Position numbers and translations under genes: made by a program. From contig CAJTRS010000005.1 of NCBI GenBank assembly GCA_910578805.1, positions 27,823 to 91,822 on the forward strand: 64,000 nt of DNA, in the 5' to 3' direction. Below are positions 51,596-60,741 of this stretch, piece after piece. Below the pieces are notes generated by a model. It had not been told where the DNA came from and ran no database searches. It worked only from the letters and a program-made list of their open reading frames with translations. The DNA is from an uncultured Muribaculaceae bacterium (GTDB taxonomy: Bacteria > Bacteroidota > Bacteroidia > Bacteroidales > Muribaculaceae). Position 1 is the stretch's first letter, and every line of letters starts with the position of its first letter.

Positions 51596-52807
51596 ATGGT
51601 ATCGATGCGCATAGCGTTGCGCTATTTCTTTTCCAGGAAGAGTCACAACGCTGTCAACGTAATCTCTTTCGTATCTATGGCGGGTGTTGCTGTGGCAACA
51701 ATGGCCATAGTGTGTGTGCTGTCGGTATTCAACGGATTTTCGGATCTGGCTCATTCCCGCATATCGCTTTTTGATCCGCAGTTGAAAGTGGAGCCTGCTC
51801 ACGGCAAGATTATCGTGAATGCCGATTCTGTTGCCGCCGTTATATCTGATATAGATGGTGTGGCTATGTCTGTGCCGTCAGTCAGTGAGCAGGCTTTGGC
51901 CATGTATGGAGGTCGGCAGATGCCCATAAAATTAATGGGTGTAACCGACGACTATCAGTCGGTTACGGGAATAAATAATACGGTCATTGACGGACGGTTT
52001 GCTCTGAGTGATTGTTTTTATGGCAGTGCCGCCGTTATAAGCGTTGGTACGGCCATGCGTCTCGGAACCTATGCCGGTGCTCCTGATGTGATGTCTCTGT
52101 ACGTTCCGCGTCGTCTGGGAAAAATCAATCCTGCCAATCCCATGGCTGCATTCCGCAGTGATTCCGTGGGTGTAGCCGGAGTGTTTGAGGTGAACCAGAG
52201 CGACCATGATGCGGAGACGGTGATAGTGTCGCTTGATGTGGCACGGCGTCTTCTTGACATGGATCATGAAGCCTCATCGGTCGATGTGGCACTGGAATCC
52301 GGTGCTGATGAAAACAAAGTCAGACAGGCTATCGTCGAGGCTACAGGCTGTGGATTTACGGTAAAGAACCGTCTTGAGCAGGAGGAGGAATCACTGCGCA
52401 TGATTTCCATAGAGAAATGGATCACATTTGTGATGCTGGCTTTCATATTGCTGATAGCATCGTTTAATGTCATATCGACTCTGTCGATGCTCATAATAGA
52501 AAAGAAAGACAATATGGCCACATTGCGCGCCCTTGGCGCACGGTCGTCCATGATACGCGGAATATTCATGCGCGAAGGCTGGATTATAAGTGCAATAGGC
52601 GGTGTGACAGGTCTGTTGCTCGGTGTGGGTCTGTGTGTGTTGCAGCAGACATTCGGTCTGATAAGGCTTGGCGGAGATGCGGCAAAACTTTCCGTTACCG
52701 CTTATCCTGTAAGGGTGGAAGCCTATGACATACTCAGTGTGGTGTTTCTTGTGGTTTGTGTAGGCTGGATTATAAGCTGGATCACGTCACGTTTTGCTGT
52801 CCGTTAG
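51596..52807 (+). CDS. FtsX-type ABC transporter permease (LolC/LolE-like)
   Basis: A 403-residue inner-membrane permease: one N-terminal helix (~20-42, NVISFVSMAGVAVATMAIVCVLSVF), a ~220-residue periplasmic MacB-PCD-type domain, and three C-terminal helices (~275-300, ~320-350, ~375-395) around VISTLSMLIIEKKDNMATLRALGA, the FtsX coupling-helix signature. It resembles LolC/E lipoprotein-release permeases; no cognate ATPase gene is nearby. The stop overlaps that of the convergent O-methyltransferase gene. Confidence 0.9.
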   Translation: MVSMRIALRYFFSRKSHNAVNVISFVSMAGVAVATMAIVCVLSVFNGFSDLAHSRISLFDPQLKVEPAHGKIIVNADSVAAVISDIDGVAMSVPSVSEQALAMYGGRQMPIKLMGVTDDYQSVTGINNTVIDGRFALSDCFYGSAAVISVGTAMRLGTYAGAPDVMSLYVPRRLGKINPANPMAAFRSDSVGVAGVFEVNQSDHDAETVIVSLDVARRLLDMDHEASSVDVALESGADENKVRQAIVEATGCGFTVKNRLEQEEESLRMISIEKWITFVMLAFILLIASFNVISTLSMLIIEKKDNMATLRALGARSSMIRGIFMREGWIISAIGGVTGLLLGVGLCVLQQTFGLIRLGGDAAKLSVTAYPVRVEAYDILSVVFLVVCVGWIISWITSRFAVR

Positions 52808-53436
52808 ATTTTACGGATAAGAGTCAGACCGTCGCGCATCGGAAGTATCACAGTCTCCACCGATGTGTCACGTGCGACCATATCGTTGAATTCCATTATT
52901 CCACGGCTCTGGGCATCGGTGGGTAAAGGACACTCCACTACCTTGGAATCCCATAGTGTGTTGTCGGCTATTATATAGCCCCCGTGTCTGAGGCGCGGAA
53001 GTATCATCGTGTAATACTGCGGATAATGGCGTTTGTTTGCATCGATAAACACCATGTCCCACTCCCCTTCTATTTTTGGTACTATGTCAAGCGCATCGCC
53101 TATGTGCAAGGTTATCCTGGCCGGAAATCCGCAGTTTTCAAATCGTTCGGTAAGTTCCTCCTCCATTTCGTCCTCTATCTCTACGGTGTGGAGTTCACCT
53201 CCCGCAGGCATGGCTTCAGCAATACATAGAGCCGAATATCCTGTAAAAGTACCGAGTTCCAGCACTCTTGAAGGCGATATCATGGAGGTTATCATCTTGA
53301 GCACCCTACCCTGCACGTGTCCTGAACACATACGCGGATACAGGTGATGCAGATGGGTATGACGGTACAGTTTTTTCAGGTGCGGAGGTTCGGCGGAGGT
53401 ATGAGCCGCTATGTATTCCTCTAATATATCCTGCAT
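52804..53436 (-). CDS. SAM-dependent O-methyltransferase
   Basis: A 210-residue class I methyltransferase of the catechol/caffeoyl-CoA O-methyltransferase family: SAM loop VLELGTFTGYSALCIAEAM near 60, EIEDEMEEE at the ribose-binding acidic position, and DMVFIDANKRHYPQYY with the metal-ligand Asp. ATG 53436 (MQDILEEYIAAHT) was preferred to the longer frame, which lies within the upstream gene; even so the two genes overlap by 16 bases. Substrate unknown. Confidence 0.9.
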   Translation of the reverse strand: MQDILEEYIAAHTSAEPPHLKKLYRHTHLHHLYPRMCSGHVQGRVLKMITSMISPSRVLELGTFTGYSALCIAEAMPAGGELHTVEIEDEMEEELTERFENCGFPARITLHIGDALDIVPKIEGEWDMVFIDANKRHYPQYYTMILPRLRHGGYIIADNTLWDSKVVECPLPTDAQSRGIMEFNDMVARDTSVETVILPMRDGLTLIRKI

Positions 53437-54440
53437 GAGAGTGAATGTCTTGTTACTGATTCTATGGTCCGGTGCATTATTTCCACGCATTTTTCGGGGT
53501 AATCCCCTACTGCGGTCTCACCGCAGAGCAGAAGTGTGTCGGCTCCCTCCATTACGGCAAGAGCCACATCGTTGACCTCCGCACGGGTGGGCGTAGGTGA
53601 AGATATCATGGACTGCAGTATCTGTGTGGCCACTATGGAGGGTTTGCCGGTATGGCGGCAGAGGCTGAGTATCCGGTATTGTATGGCCGGTATTTCACTC
53701 AGCGGTACCTGTGTGCCAAGATCGCCGCGTGCCACCAGAAGTCCGTCGGACGCTTCGAGTATCGGCATCAGGTTGTCAAGAGCCTCCCTACACTCTATTT
53801 TGGAGTATAGCATTATATCCGACCCTTCAATACAATCTCTTACTGCGTGTACGTCATCGGCGTTGCGTACAAAAGAGTGAGCTATCATGTCTATGCCGGC
53901 TTTACGGGCGGCATAGATATTTTCGCGGTCACGCTCCGACACGGCCGGCAGATGTGGTATGACGGCACCGGGTATGGCTACCGTCTTGCGTGAATTGAGT
54001 GTTGCTGCCTTTGTGACTGTGGCTTGGATAGTTTTGTCCTCCACCCCGTTTATGGTCAGCGAAATATCTCCGTCATCTATCATTATATCCATGCCTGCGG
54101 CTGCACAGGAGTGTATTTCCGGAACGTTGACGTAGATTACGTCCTGTGTGGATATGTCAGTACCTGACATTATTTTCACTCTCTGTCCTACTGACAAATC
54201 TATCGGAGTTGAAACTTCGGTGGTACGTATTTCCGGGCCTTTTGTATCCATGAGTATTTTTATATCCGGAGTGTGCCTGCGTATGGTTTCTATCATCGAT
54301 GTCAGCTCTTCGGGACTTACATGGGCGGAATTGATGCGCACGGCTTCCATTCCGAGTCTCTGCAGTGATGTTAGAAACTGCGGTGTGCACCTTTCGAGTG
54401 TCACCGTGGCCATAATCGATGTGTGATGTACGGTATTCAT
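53421..54440 (-). CDS. pyk: Pyruvate kinase-like protein, short form
   Basis: A 339-residue protein with the A and B domains of pyruvate kinase but without the ~130-residue C-terminal domain. Seen: KILMDTKGPEIRT, the catalytic YSKIECREALDNL (Lys), LVARGDLGTQVPL, and ATQILQSMISSPTPTRAEVNDVA. The N-terminus is divergent: MATVTLERCTPQFLTSLQ replaces the usual VATIGPAS, and RINSAH replaces NFSHG. The frame is intact and ends normally, so it is not plainly a pseudogene. Activity is uncertain. Its start overlaps the aroQ stop by 4 bases. Confidence 0.8.
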   Translation of the reverse strand: MNTVHHTSIMATVTLERCTPQFLTSLQRLGMEAVRINSAHVSPEELTSMIETIRRHTPDIKILMDTKGPEIRTTEVSTPIDLSVGQRVKIMSGTDISTQDVIYVNVPEIHSCAAAGMDIMIDDGDISLTINGVEDKTIQATVTKAATLNSRKTVAIPGAVIPHLPAVSERDRENIYAARKAGIDMIAHSFVRNADDVHAVRDCIEGSDIMLYSKIECREALDNLMPILEASDGLLVARGDLGTQVPLSEIPAIQYRILSLCRHTGKPSIVATQILQSMISSPTPTRAEVNDVALAVMEGADTLLLCGETAVGDYPEKCVEIMHRTIESVTRHSLSCRIY

Positions 54441-54859
54441 ACGAGAGATTCTATTGCGAGACGGTAACTGTCCATTCCGAATCCGGCTATTACTCCGCGG
54501 CACACCGGTGTGATAAGCGAGGTGTGCCGTATGGGTTCGCGTGCGGCCACATTTGATATATGCACTTCCACAACCGGAAGTTTTATGGCCGCTATGGCGT
54601 CGGCTATGGCCAATGACGTGTGTGTGTAGGCACCGGCATTGAGTATGATGCCCTGATACTCCTCGTTGTCATAACCCACACGGTGGAGTTCATCGATAAT
54701 ATCCCCCTCATGGTTGCTTTGGAAATATTCTATTTCCACGTCTTTGAAACATTCTTTCAGGAAATCGAGATATTGTTCCATGGATTCGTTGCCATATATC
54801 TGAGGCTGTCGCGATCCGAGAAGGTTGAGATTAGGTCCGTTGACAATCAGTATTTTCAT
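54437..54859 (-). CDS. aroQ: 3-dehydroquinate dehydratase, type II
   Basis: Third step of the shikimate pathway. It is 140 residues, the AroQ dodecamer size: MKILIVNGPNLNLLGSRQP start with the catalytic Tyr in PQIYGNES, GIILNAGAYTHTSLAIADAI near 78, and PVVEVHISNVAAREPIRHTS with the catalytic His. The start at 54859 removes an upstream extension that lies in the neighbouring gene. It is coupled (ATGA) to the pyruvate-kinase-like gene. Confidence 0.97.
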   Translation of the reverse strand: MKILIVNGPNLNLLGSRQPQIYGNESMEQYLDFLKECFKDVEIEYFQSNHEGDIIDELHRVGYDNEEYQGIILNAGAYTHTSLAIADAIAAIKLPVVEVHISNVAAREPIRHTSLITPVCRGVIAGFGMDSYRLAIESLV

Positions 54860-54861
54860 AA

Positions 54862-55137
54862 TTAATTTAATGGCATGGTTACAAGCATGAATACGGCTAT
54901 GTGTGACAGGAGCATCAGGGCCAGCAGAATCCAGGCCAGCACAGGTCGCTGGGAATAACACTGATAGGCGAGCCATGCGGCTGTTATGGCATAAAACGGA
55001 TATATCCACACCATGGTCCGCGCTGATGAACCGGGAGTGCAACTGTCAAGCAGTATCGGAAACTGGAACACCGGCAGCAGAATCATCACAATAACAGCGA
55101 TGAACCATCGCGGTGTGGCCGGTGGTGTCGGCATCAT
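54862..55137 (-). CDS. Small hydrophobic membrane protein
   Basis: A 91-residue protein with three predicted transmembrane helices (about residues 12-29, 41-59 and 66-87) and no further motif. It begins inside the end of the epimerase gene (4-base overlap) and ends 2 bases before aroQ starts, so it is part of the same transcript. Function unknown. The second Met is an alternative start. Confidence 0.7.
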   Translation of the reverse strand: MMPTPPATPRWFIAVIVMILLPVFQFPILLDSCTPGSSARTMVWIYPFYAITAAWLAYQCYSQRPVLAWILLALMLLSHIAVFMLVTMPLN

Positions 55138-56204
55138 GGCCGTTTCCCCTCCTTGGAATCCTTTTTCCTTAGGCGCGAAGCCTCTTTTTCCTCAAGATAT
55201 GATTTTACGGTGTCTTTTATTCCACGGCGCAAGCTGAATTTAGGAGCGAATCCGAAGTCACGGACTGCATCGGATATGTCGCAGTCCCAGTTGCGCTGTT
55301 TCATGATCTTGAACTTGTCGCGGTTGAGTGTCGATGGTTTCATGCGTGCCACCCCATATTTTTCAGCTACCACCGAGGCTACATAGGCGGTCCATAAAGG
55401 CAGTTTCATGGGTATGACCCATCTGATACCGAGCTCCTCGGCCACTATCCGCCGGAACTCTTTCTGGGTATATGCCTTATCTTCTGATATTATATATTTC
55501 TTTTTCAATGTGGTATCCTTGGTTATGGCATCGAAAATGGCATTGACCAAGTCTTCCACATAAATGAACGTAAGCAACTGCCTGCGGTAACCCACTCCGA
55601 AGTCCCAGTGGCTGTCGATGCTCTTTATCATCATCAGATAATCCTTTTCGTGCGGGCCATATACGCCTGTGGGGCGGAATATGGTCCATGGCACATCTGT
55701 ACAGGTCTCGAGATATGTCTCGGCTTTGATTTTCGACACACCGTAGCGGGTATTGGGATTAGGGATCATCGACGAGTTCATCGGTGTATATCCTTTTTCG
55801 TCGCCGGGACCTAATGCGCTAAGGCTGCTCATGTAGAAGAAGCGGCGTGTCGGTATCATGTCAATGGAACGTAAAGTCTCCACAAATTCTTTAAGATACA
55901 GATAGTTGATGCGGTTGAAGTCAGCGAAGTTAACGCATTTCGTGGCGCCGAGATTATAGACTATATAGTCCCATTTTTCTCCCGCCGGCAATACATCGGC
56001 GAGTGACGAAGCCATCTGTTCCGGATTGTCGTAATCCAGAACCACGAAATGCAGGCGGTCATCTTTAAGCCATCGGCGTGATGTGCTTTCACGCACAGCC
56101 ACATATGTGTCATAACCGCGTCTTAATGCCTCAGAGGCTATGAATCCGCCTATGAATCCGCCTGCTCCCACCACAAGCACCTTTCCGTCAGTAATACTAT
56201 CCAT
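55134..56204 (-). CDS. NAD-dependent epimerase/dehydratase
   Basis: A 356-residue extended short-chain dehydrogenase: VLVVGAGGFIGGFIASEALRRG dinucleotide loop, FYMSSLSALGPGDEKGY with the active-site Ser, YGVSKIKAETYLE with the YxxxK pair, and a substrate-binding region from ~185. The C-terminus is basic (SRLRKKDSKEGKRP). It looks like a sugar-nucleotide or sterol-type epimerase/reductase; substrate unknown. The start follows the divergent gap shared with trmB. Confidence 0.9.
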   Translation of the reverse strand: MDSITDGKVLVVGAGGFIGGFIASEALRRGYDTYVAVRESTSRRWLKDDRLHFVVLDYDNPEQMASSLADVLPAGEKWDYIVYNLGATKCVNFADFNRINYLYLKEFVETLRSIDMIPTRRFFYMSSLSALGPGDEKGYTPMNSSMIPNPNTRYGVSKIKAETYLETCTDVPWTIFRPTGVYGPHEKDYLMMIKSIDSHWDFGVGYRRQLLTFIYVEDLVNAIFDAITKDTTLKKKYIISEDKAYTQKEFRRIVAEELGIRWVIPMKLPLWTAYVASVVAEKYGVARMKPSTLNRDKFKIMKQRNWDCDISDAVRDFGFAPKFSLRRGIKDTVKSYLEEKEASRLRKKDSKEGKRP

Positions 56205-56245
56205 TATATCGGTATGTCTTTATGCTTTTAATTAAAGTATATCTG

Positions 56246-56253
56246 CAAATGTA
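56246..56253 (-). promoter_or_regulatory. Predicted -7 element of the epimerase-aroQ-pyk operon
   Basis: TACATTTG on the minus strand, exact TAnnTTTG, about 42 bases before the epimerase start; -33 partner unclear. Confidence 0.4.
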
Positions 56254-56320
56254 CGAAAAAATAAATGAGATAGGGTGACGTTGTGGAAGCATTTATTGGG
56301 ATTGTGTGGGTGTCAATATG

Positions 56321-56350
56321 CTTGGTGTCGTGAAAAAATCGCTAAATTTG
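56321..56350 (+). promoter_or_regulatory. Predicted promoter of trmB
   Basis: TTG (56322-56324) and TAAATTTG (56343-56350) are 18 bases apart; the start point would be about 33 bases before the trmB ATG. Confidence 0.5.
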
Positions 56351-56389
56351 TGGCTGATTAATCTTTAATATTATCAATAACTCCGGACT

Positions 56390-57169
56390 ATGGGAAAAAA
56401 TAAACTTAGGAAATTCAAGGAAATGGAAGATATCGATTTTGTGTTCCAGTATCCTTGGGCGGAACTTCAAAATGGCGGTTTTCCTCTGAAAGGCCGCTGG
56501 CATGAGGATTTTTTTCACAACCGCAAGCCTATAGTGCTGGAACTTGGCTGTGGCAAAGGTGAATATACGGTGGGCCTTGCCAAGGCATTTCCCGAGGCCA
56601 ACTATATAGGTATCGACATAAAAGGTGCCCGCATGTGGACGGGTGCGTGTGACACCCGGCGTAATGATATGAAAAATGTGGCTTTTTTGCGCACCGACAT
56701 AGAGCTGTTGCCGCATTTTTTCGCACCAGGGGAGGTGTCTGAAATATGGATCACATTTCCTGACCCCCAGATGAAAAAAGTGAGAAAACGTCTCACCTCA
56801 ACACGTTTTCTCGAACTTTACCGTCAGGTGCTGGCCGACGGCGGCAAAATCAATCTCAAGACTGACAGTCCGTTTCTCTACACATATACCCATATTCTTG
56901 CGCAGGAAAACGGCTTGGCCATAGAGGTGGATACTGACAATCTGTATGCCGGAGATTATGACAGCAGCATACTGGGCATACGCACATTCTACGAACAGCA
57001 GTGGCTTGACCGCGGTCTGACAATAAAATACATACGGTTTGTACTTGATCATGCCACCGTACTCTCAGAACCGGAGGTGGAAATTGAATTTGACACCTAC
57101 AGGAGTTTTTCGCGTGGTGAACTACAATGCCCCGAAAAGTGTAATCCTAAAGTGACACCAAAGAAATAA
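56390..57169 (+). CDS. trmB: tRNA (guanine46-N7)-methyltransferase
   Basis: Methylates G46 in tRNA variable loops. It is 259 residues with LELGCGKGEYTVGLAKAF (SAM loop) near 45, YIGIDIKGARMW, and the family signature WITFPDPQMKKVRKRLTSTRFL near 125. The C-terminal extension, rich in Lys and Pro, is usual in Bacteroidales. First of a four-gene plus-strand run. Confidence 0.96.
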   Translation: MGKNKLRKFKEMEDIDFVFQYPWAELQNGGFPLKGRWHEDFFHNRKPIVLELGCGKGEYTVGLAKAFPEANYIGIDIKGARMWTGACDTRRNDMKNVAFLRTDIELLPHFFAPGEVSEIWITFPDPQMKKVRKRLTSTRFLELYRQVLADGGKINLKTDSPFLYTYTHILAQENGLAIEVDTDNLYAGDYDSSILGIRTFYEQQWLDRGLTIKYIRFVLDHATVLSEPEVEIEFDTYRSFSRGELQCPEKCNPKVTPKK

Positions 57170-57187
57170 AATAGATTTAAGAAATAT

Positions 57188-58291
57188 ATGGAACGATTAT
57201 ATCCGCAACTTATTCTCGATGCTCTTGCTACGGTCAGATATCCCGGAAATGGTAAAAATATAGTGGAACTCGGCATGGTGGCCGATGACATACGCATCGA
57301 CGGTTGCAAGGTGAGTTTTTCGGTTGTATTTCCCAAAAGCACCGATCCTTTCATGAAATCACTTCTTAAGGCGGCTGAGGCGGCCATACACACCCATATA
57401 TCGCCTGAGGTGGAAGTCGATGTTCGGGCGCAGGCTCTTCAGACTCCGGCACAGGAGAAAGCGCCTGTGCTGCCGGGCGTAAAAAATATCATAGGGGTCT
57501 CGTCGGGTAAAGGAGGTGTGGGCAAGAGCACTGTGGCAAGTAATCTTGCCGTGGCACTTGCCCGTGAAGGCTATAAGGTAGGATTGCTCGATGCCGACAT
57601 TTTCGGCCCTTCTGTGCCTAAGATGTTCGGTGTAGAAGATGAAACCCTGTATATGCACGAAGTCGATGGCCGTCAGCTTATAATACCGGCCGAGCGTTAT
57701 GGGGTGAAAGTGCTGTCTATCGGTTTTCTCGTGGATAAGAATGCTCCTGTTCTCTGGCGTGGAAGCATGGCTTCAAATGCCTTGCGTCAGCTCATAGAAG
57801 AAGCCGACTGGGGCGAACTTGATTATTTCATTATAGATATGCCTCCCGGCACATCGGATATTCATCTGACTCTTGTGCAGACTATTGCCATCACAGGAGT
57901 GGTGGTCGTTACCACTCCCCAGCAGGTGGCTCTTGCCGATGCAAGAAAAGGTATAGCCATGTTCCTTGGAGAGAAAGTCAATGTGCCGGTTCTCGGTCTG
58001 GTGGAGAACATGGCTTGGTTCACACCCGAGCCACACCCCGATGAGCGGTATTATATCTTCGGTCGTGAAGGCGCAGTGGCACTTGCAAAGGAGTTAGGTG
58101 TGAAATTGTTGGCGCAGATACCCATTGTGGGTTCCATTTGCGACGGCGGCGACGGCGGCGAGCCTATAGCCTTGAAAGATACAGTGACCGGACATGCTTT
58201 CATGCACCTTGCCCATGAGGTGGTGGAGGCTGTGGCCGAACGTCACGGCACTCTTCCCCCTACAGTGAAAGTGAATGTGACAAAGAGATAA
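57188..58291 (+). CDS. mrp: Mrp/NBP35-family P-loop ATPase (Fe-S carrier)
   Basis: Cytosolic iron-sulfur carrier of 367 residues. Residues 1-~90 are a DUF59/MIP18-like domain; the ATPase domain follows with the deviant Walker A GVSSGKGGVGKSTVASNLAV near 100, VGLLDADIFGPSVPKMFG and a DYFIIDMPPGTSDIHLTL Walker B region. The CxxC motif that bridges an Fe-S cluster in E. coli Mrp is absent: the segment reads ENMAWFTPEPHPDERYYIFG, a pattern I recall in other Bacteroidota. Starts 18 bases after trmB. Confidence 0.93.
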   Translation: MERLYPQLILDALATVRYPGNGKNIVELGMVADDIRIDGCKVSFSVVFPKSTDPFMKSLLKAAEAAIHTHISPEVEVDVRAQALQTPAQEKAPVLPGVKNIIGVSSGKGGVGKSTVASNLAVALAREGYKVGLLDADIFGPSVPKMFGVEDETLYMHEVDGRQLIIPAERYGVKVLSIGFLVDKNAPVLWRGSMASNALRQLIEEADWGELDYFIIDMPPGTSDIHLTLVQTIAITGVVVVTTPQQVALADARKGIAMFLGEKVNVPVLGLVENMAWFTPEPHPDERYYIFGREGAVALAKELGVKLLAQIPIVGSICDGGDGGEPIALKDTVTGHAFMHLAHEVVEAVAERHGTLPPTVKVNVTKR

Positions 58292-58301
58292 TAATTGTGT
58301 T

Positions 58302-59078
58302 ATGCAAAGAGTCCTTTTTCATGAGACCGTATTCGGTCCCATTCATTCGCGCCGGCTCGGGACTTCGCTCGGCATAAATCTGTCGCCGCTTGACGGAAAG
58401 GTGTGTTCGTTTGACTGCCTTTACTGTGAGGCGGGACTCAATGCCCAAGGTCCGGGCACAACCGGACTTCCTGCCAGAAATGATGTCCGCGAGAAACTTG
58501 AGACTAAGTTAAGCGGTATGGTAGCGCGCGGTGAATCTCTCGATGTGATAACTTTTTCGGGCAACGGGGAGCCTACGCTGCACCCCGAATTCGAAGGGAT
58601 TGTCGATGACACGATAGAGTTGCGCGACAAGTATTTTCCCGATGTGAAAATTAGCGTGTTGTCCAACTCCACAAGGCTTGACAATGAATCGGTGAGCCGT
58701 GCATTGCTTAAGGTTGATAACAATATCCTCAAATTGGATTCGGCTATCGACCGCACGATTAAGATTCTTGACCGTCCGGCATCGCCGTCATTTACTGCCG
58801 AACGGGTGATCGGACATCTGGCATCGTTCGGCGGCCGGTGTATAGTGCAGACAATGATATTGCGAGGAACCAGTGACGGCGACATTGTCGATAACACCAC
58901 GCGGCAGGAGGTCTCGGCTCTTATCGAAGCATACCGCCGCATACGGCCCAAAGAGGTGATGATTTATTCCATCGACCGCAGAACTCCGGTCGAGACACTC
59001 GAAAAGGTGCCGCTTTCGGAGCTTGAATCGATAGCCGAGCGAATCCGGGCATGCGGCATAGCCGTTCAGGTCAACTGA
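58302..59078 (+). CDS. Radical SAM protein
   Basis: A 258-residue radical SAM enzyme: cluster motif CSFDCLYC (CxxxCxxC) near residue 38, preceded by GPIHSRRLGTSLGINLSP, which resembles the small single-domain wyosine/MoaA-like group, then VITFSGNGEPTLHPEFEGI for SAM/substrate contact. No SPASM or second cluster domain. Substrate unknown. It starts 10 bases after mrp, a carrier that could serve its cluster; that is inference. Confidence 0.88.
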   Translation: MQRVLFHETVFGPIHSRRLGTSLGINLSPLDGKVCSFDCLYCEAGLNAQGPGTTGLPARNDVREKLETKLSGMVARGESLDVITFSGNGEPTLHPEFEGIVDDTIELRDKYFPDVKISVLSNSTRLDNESVSRALLKVDNNILKLDSAIDRTIKILDRPASPSFTAERVIGHLASFGGRCIVQTMILRGTSDGDIVDNTTRQEVSALIEAYRRIRPKEVMIYSIDRRTPVETLEKVPLSELESIAERIRACGIAVQVN

Positions 59079-59097
59079 TAATATATATCCGTATCCG

Positions 59098-60084
59098 ATG
59101 ACTTATAGATTGCTTATATTGCTTTCATTAGCCTTATGTGGCTTAAATTATCCCCCAATTAATGCCATGACTGTTTCAAATACCGATTCTGTGATAATAC
59201 CTTCACCTCTCAGACATGGTGATAAAATAGCCATCGTGTCGCCTGCAGGCGCGGCCCGTCCGAAAGATGTGTATTCGGCTGTGACGGTATTGCAGTCGCT
59301 CGGCTGGGAGCCTTATGTGGCTGAATATGCGTTGGGGCGATACGGTACATACAGCGGTACCGACGCCCAGCGTCTGTCTGATCTGAAAGAGGCTATTCTC
59401 GATCCGGATACCAAAGCCATTATTTGTACACGTGGCGGATATGGCGCGGTACATCTGCTTGACAGTCTCGCTTCGCTTCCGTTGCGTTCCAATGCCAAGT
59501 GGATAGTGGGATTTAGTGATATATCGGCTCTGCATGCCCTTATGTCGTCACACGGTATCGCAAGTATCCACGGGCCTATGGCAAAGCACATAAGTGCCGA
59601 AAACGGCGATAATGACGAGTGCCGTGCTTTGGCAGCATTGCTTTCAGGTGACAGTATCGAATATAACATTCCGGCGCATGAACTGAACCGCTGCGGTTCG
59701 GTCACCGCTACTCTTGCCGGAGGGAACATGGCTGTGCTTACACAACTTATTGACACTCCTTACGATATGCTCCGGCCGGGAACCGTGCTTTTAATTGAGG
59801 ATATCGGCGAACCGGTGTATAAGATAGAGCGCATGCTCTATCAGTTGCGCATGAACGGAGTTCTCGGCCGTTTGTCAGGACTGATAGTGGGTGAGTTTAC
59901 AGATTACAAACCTGATGACAATTATCCGTCAATGGAGGCCATGATAGCCGAAATGGTCAAAGATTTCGACTATCCGGTGGCTTTCGGGGTGCCTGTAGGC
60001 CACGGTGACCGCAACCTGCCATTGGTTGAGGGCGGGCAAGTGAGACTGTCGGTCACACCTGAAGGCACATGTATAAAACAGTGA
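59098..60084 (+). CDS. Peptidase S66 family protein (LD-carboxypeptidase-like)
   Basis: A 328-residue hydrolase of the S66 family (LdcA), which trims the terminal D-Ala of peptidoglycan tetrapeptides. A hydrophobic N-terminus (MTYRLLILLSLALCGLNYP) suggests export or membrane anchoring. Catalytic Ser in VGFSDISALH, Glu in LIEDIGEPVYK and His in PVGHGDRNLPLVEGGQV are all present. It ends 8 bases from the stop of convergent rnhB, with no terminator hairpin between. Confidence 0.92.
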   Translation: MTYRLLILLSLALCGLNYPPINAMTVSNTDSVIIPSPLRHGDKIAIVSPAGAARPKDVYSAVTVLQSLGWEPYVAEYALGRYGTYSGTDAQRLSDLKEAILDPDTKAIICTRGGYGAVHLLDSLASLPLRSNAKWIVGFSDISALHALMSSHGIASIHGPMAKHISAENGDNDECRALAALLSGDSIEYNIPAHELNRCGSVTATLAGGNMAVLTQLIDTPYDMLRPGTVLLIEDIGEPVYKIERMLYQLRMNGVLGRLSGLIVGEFTDYKPDDNYPSMEAMIAEMVKDFDYPVAFGVPVGHGDRNLPLVEGGQVRLSVTPEGTCIKQ

Positions 60085-60092
60085 TCACACGC

Positions 60093-60710
60093 TCAGAACA
60101 ATGTGAGCTGATTGTCAAGCAGTCTGAATGACTGCCGGTGCAGTCCGCAGGCGCCATGGGCGGCTATGGCGGCACGGTGATCCTTTGTGGGATATCCTTT
60201 GTTGATGTCCCATTTATACTCCGGATATATGGCATGAGCCTGACGCATGTATTCGTCGCGGTGTGTCTTGGCGAGTATGGAAGCGGCTGCGATGTTGCCG
60301 AATCGGCCGTCACCTTTTACGAATGTGGTCCATGGCAGATCACGGTAAGGCTTGAATCTGTTGCCGTCAATAATCACGGCTTCTGGTCTGACTGACAAGC
60401 CATCGAGAGCGCGGTGCATTGCAAGGATAGAGGCGTTGAGTATGTTTATACGGTCTATCTCCTGATTGTCCACAACTCCTATGGCCCAGGCCACAGCCTC
60501 CGTCTCTATGATTTTACGCAGTTCATCGCGTTTCTTTTCCGATAGCTTTTTCGAATCGTTCAGCCACCGGTGGCTGAATCCGTGGGGCAATATCACCGCC
60601 GCTGCGTAAACGGGGCCGGCCAGACATCCTCTGCCTGCTTCGTCACAACCTGCTTCCAATATGCCCTGTGTGTGGCTGTCGGGCAACGGCTCCTGTCGGT
60701 ATGCTCCCAT
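60093..60710 (-). CDS. rnhB: Ribonuclease HII
   Basis: Removes ribonucleotides from DNA and RNA:DNA hybrids. It is 205 residues: EAGCDEAGRGCLAGPVYAAAV with the catalytic Asp/Glu, LNDSKKLSEKKRDEL, VIIDGNRFKPY and ASILAKTHRDEYM with the metal-binding Asp. The upstream response regulator gene ends 31 bases before its start. Confidence 0.97.
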   Translation of the reverse strand: MGAYRQEPLPDSHTQGILEAGCDEAGRGCLAGPVYAAAVILPHGFSHRWLNDSKKLSEKKRDELRKIIETEAVAWAIGVVDNQEIDRINILNASILAMHRALDGLSVRPEAVIIDGNRFKPYRDLPWTTFVKGDGRFGNIAAASILAKTHRDEYMRQAHAIYPEYKWDINKGYPTKDHRAAIAAHGACGLHRQSFRLLDNQLTLF

Positions 60711-60741
60711 AAATCGGTTGAAGTGTCGGTAATGTACGTTT

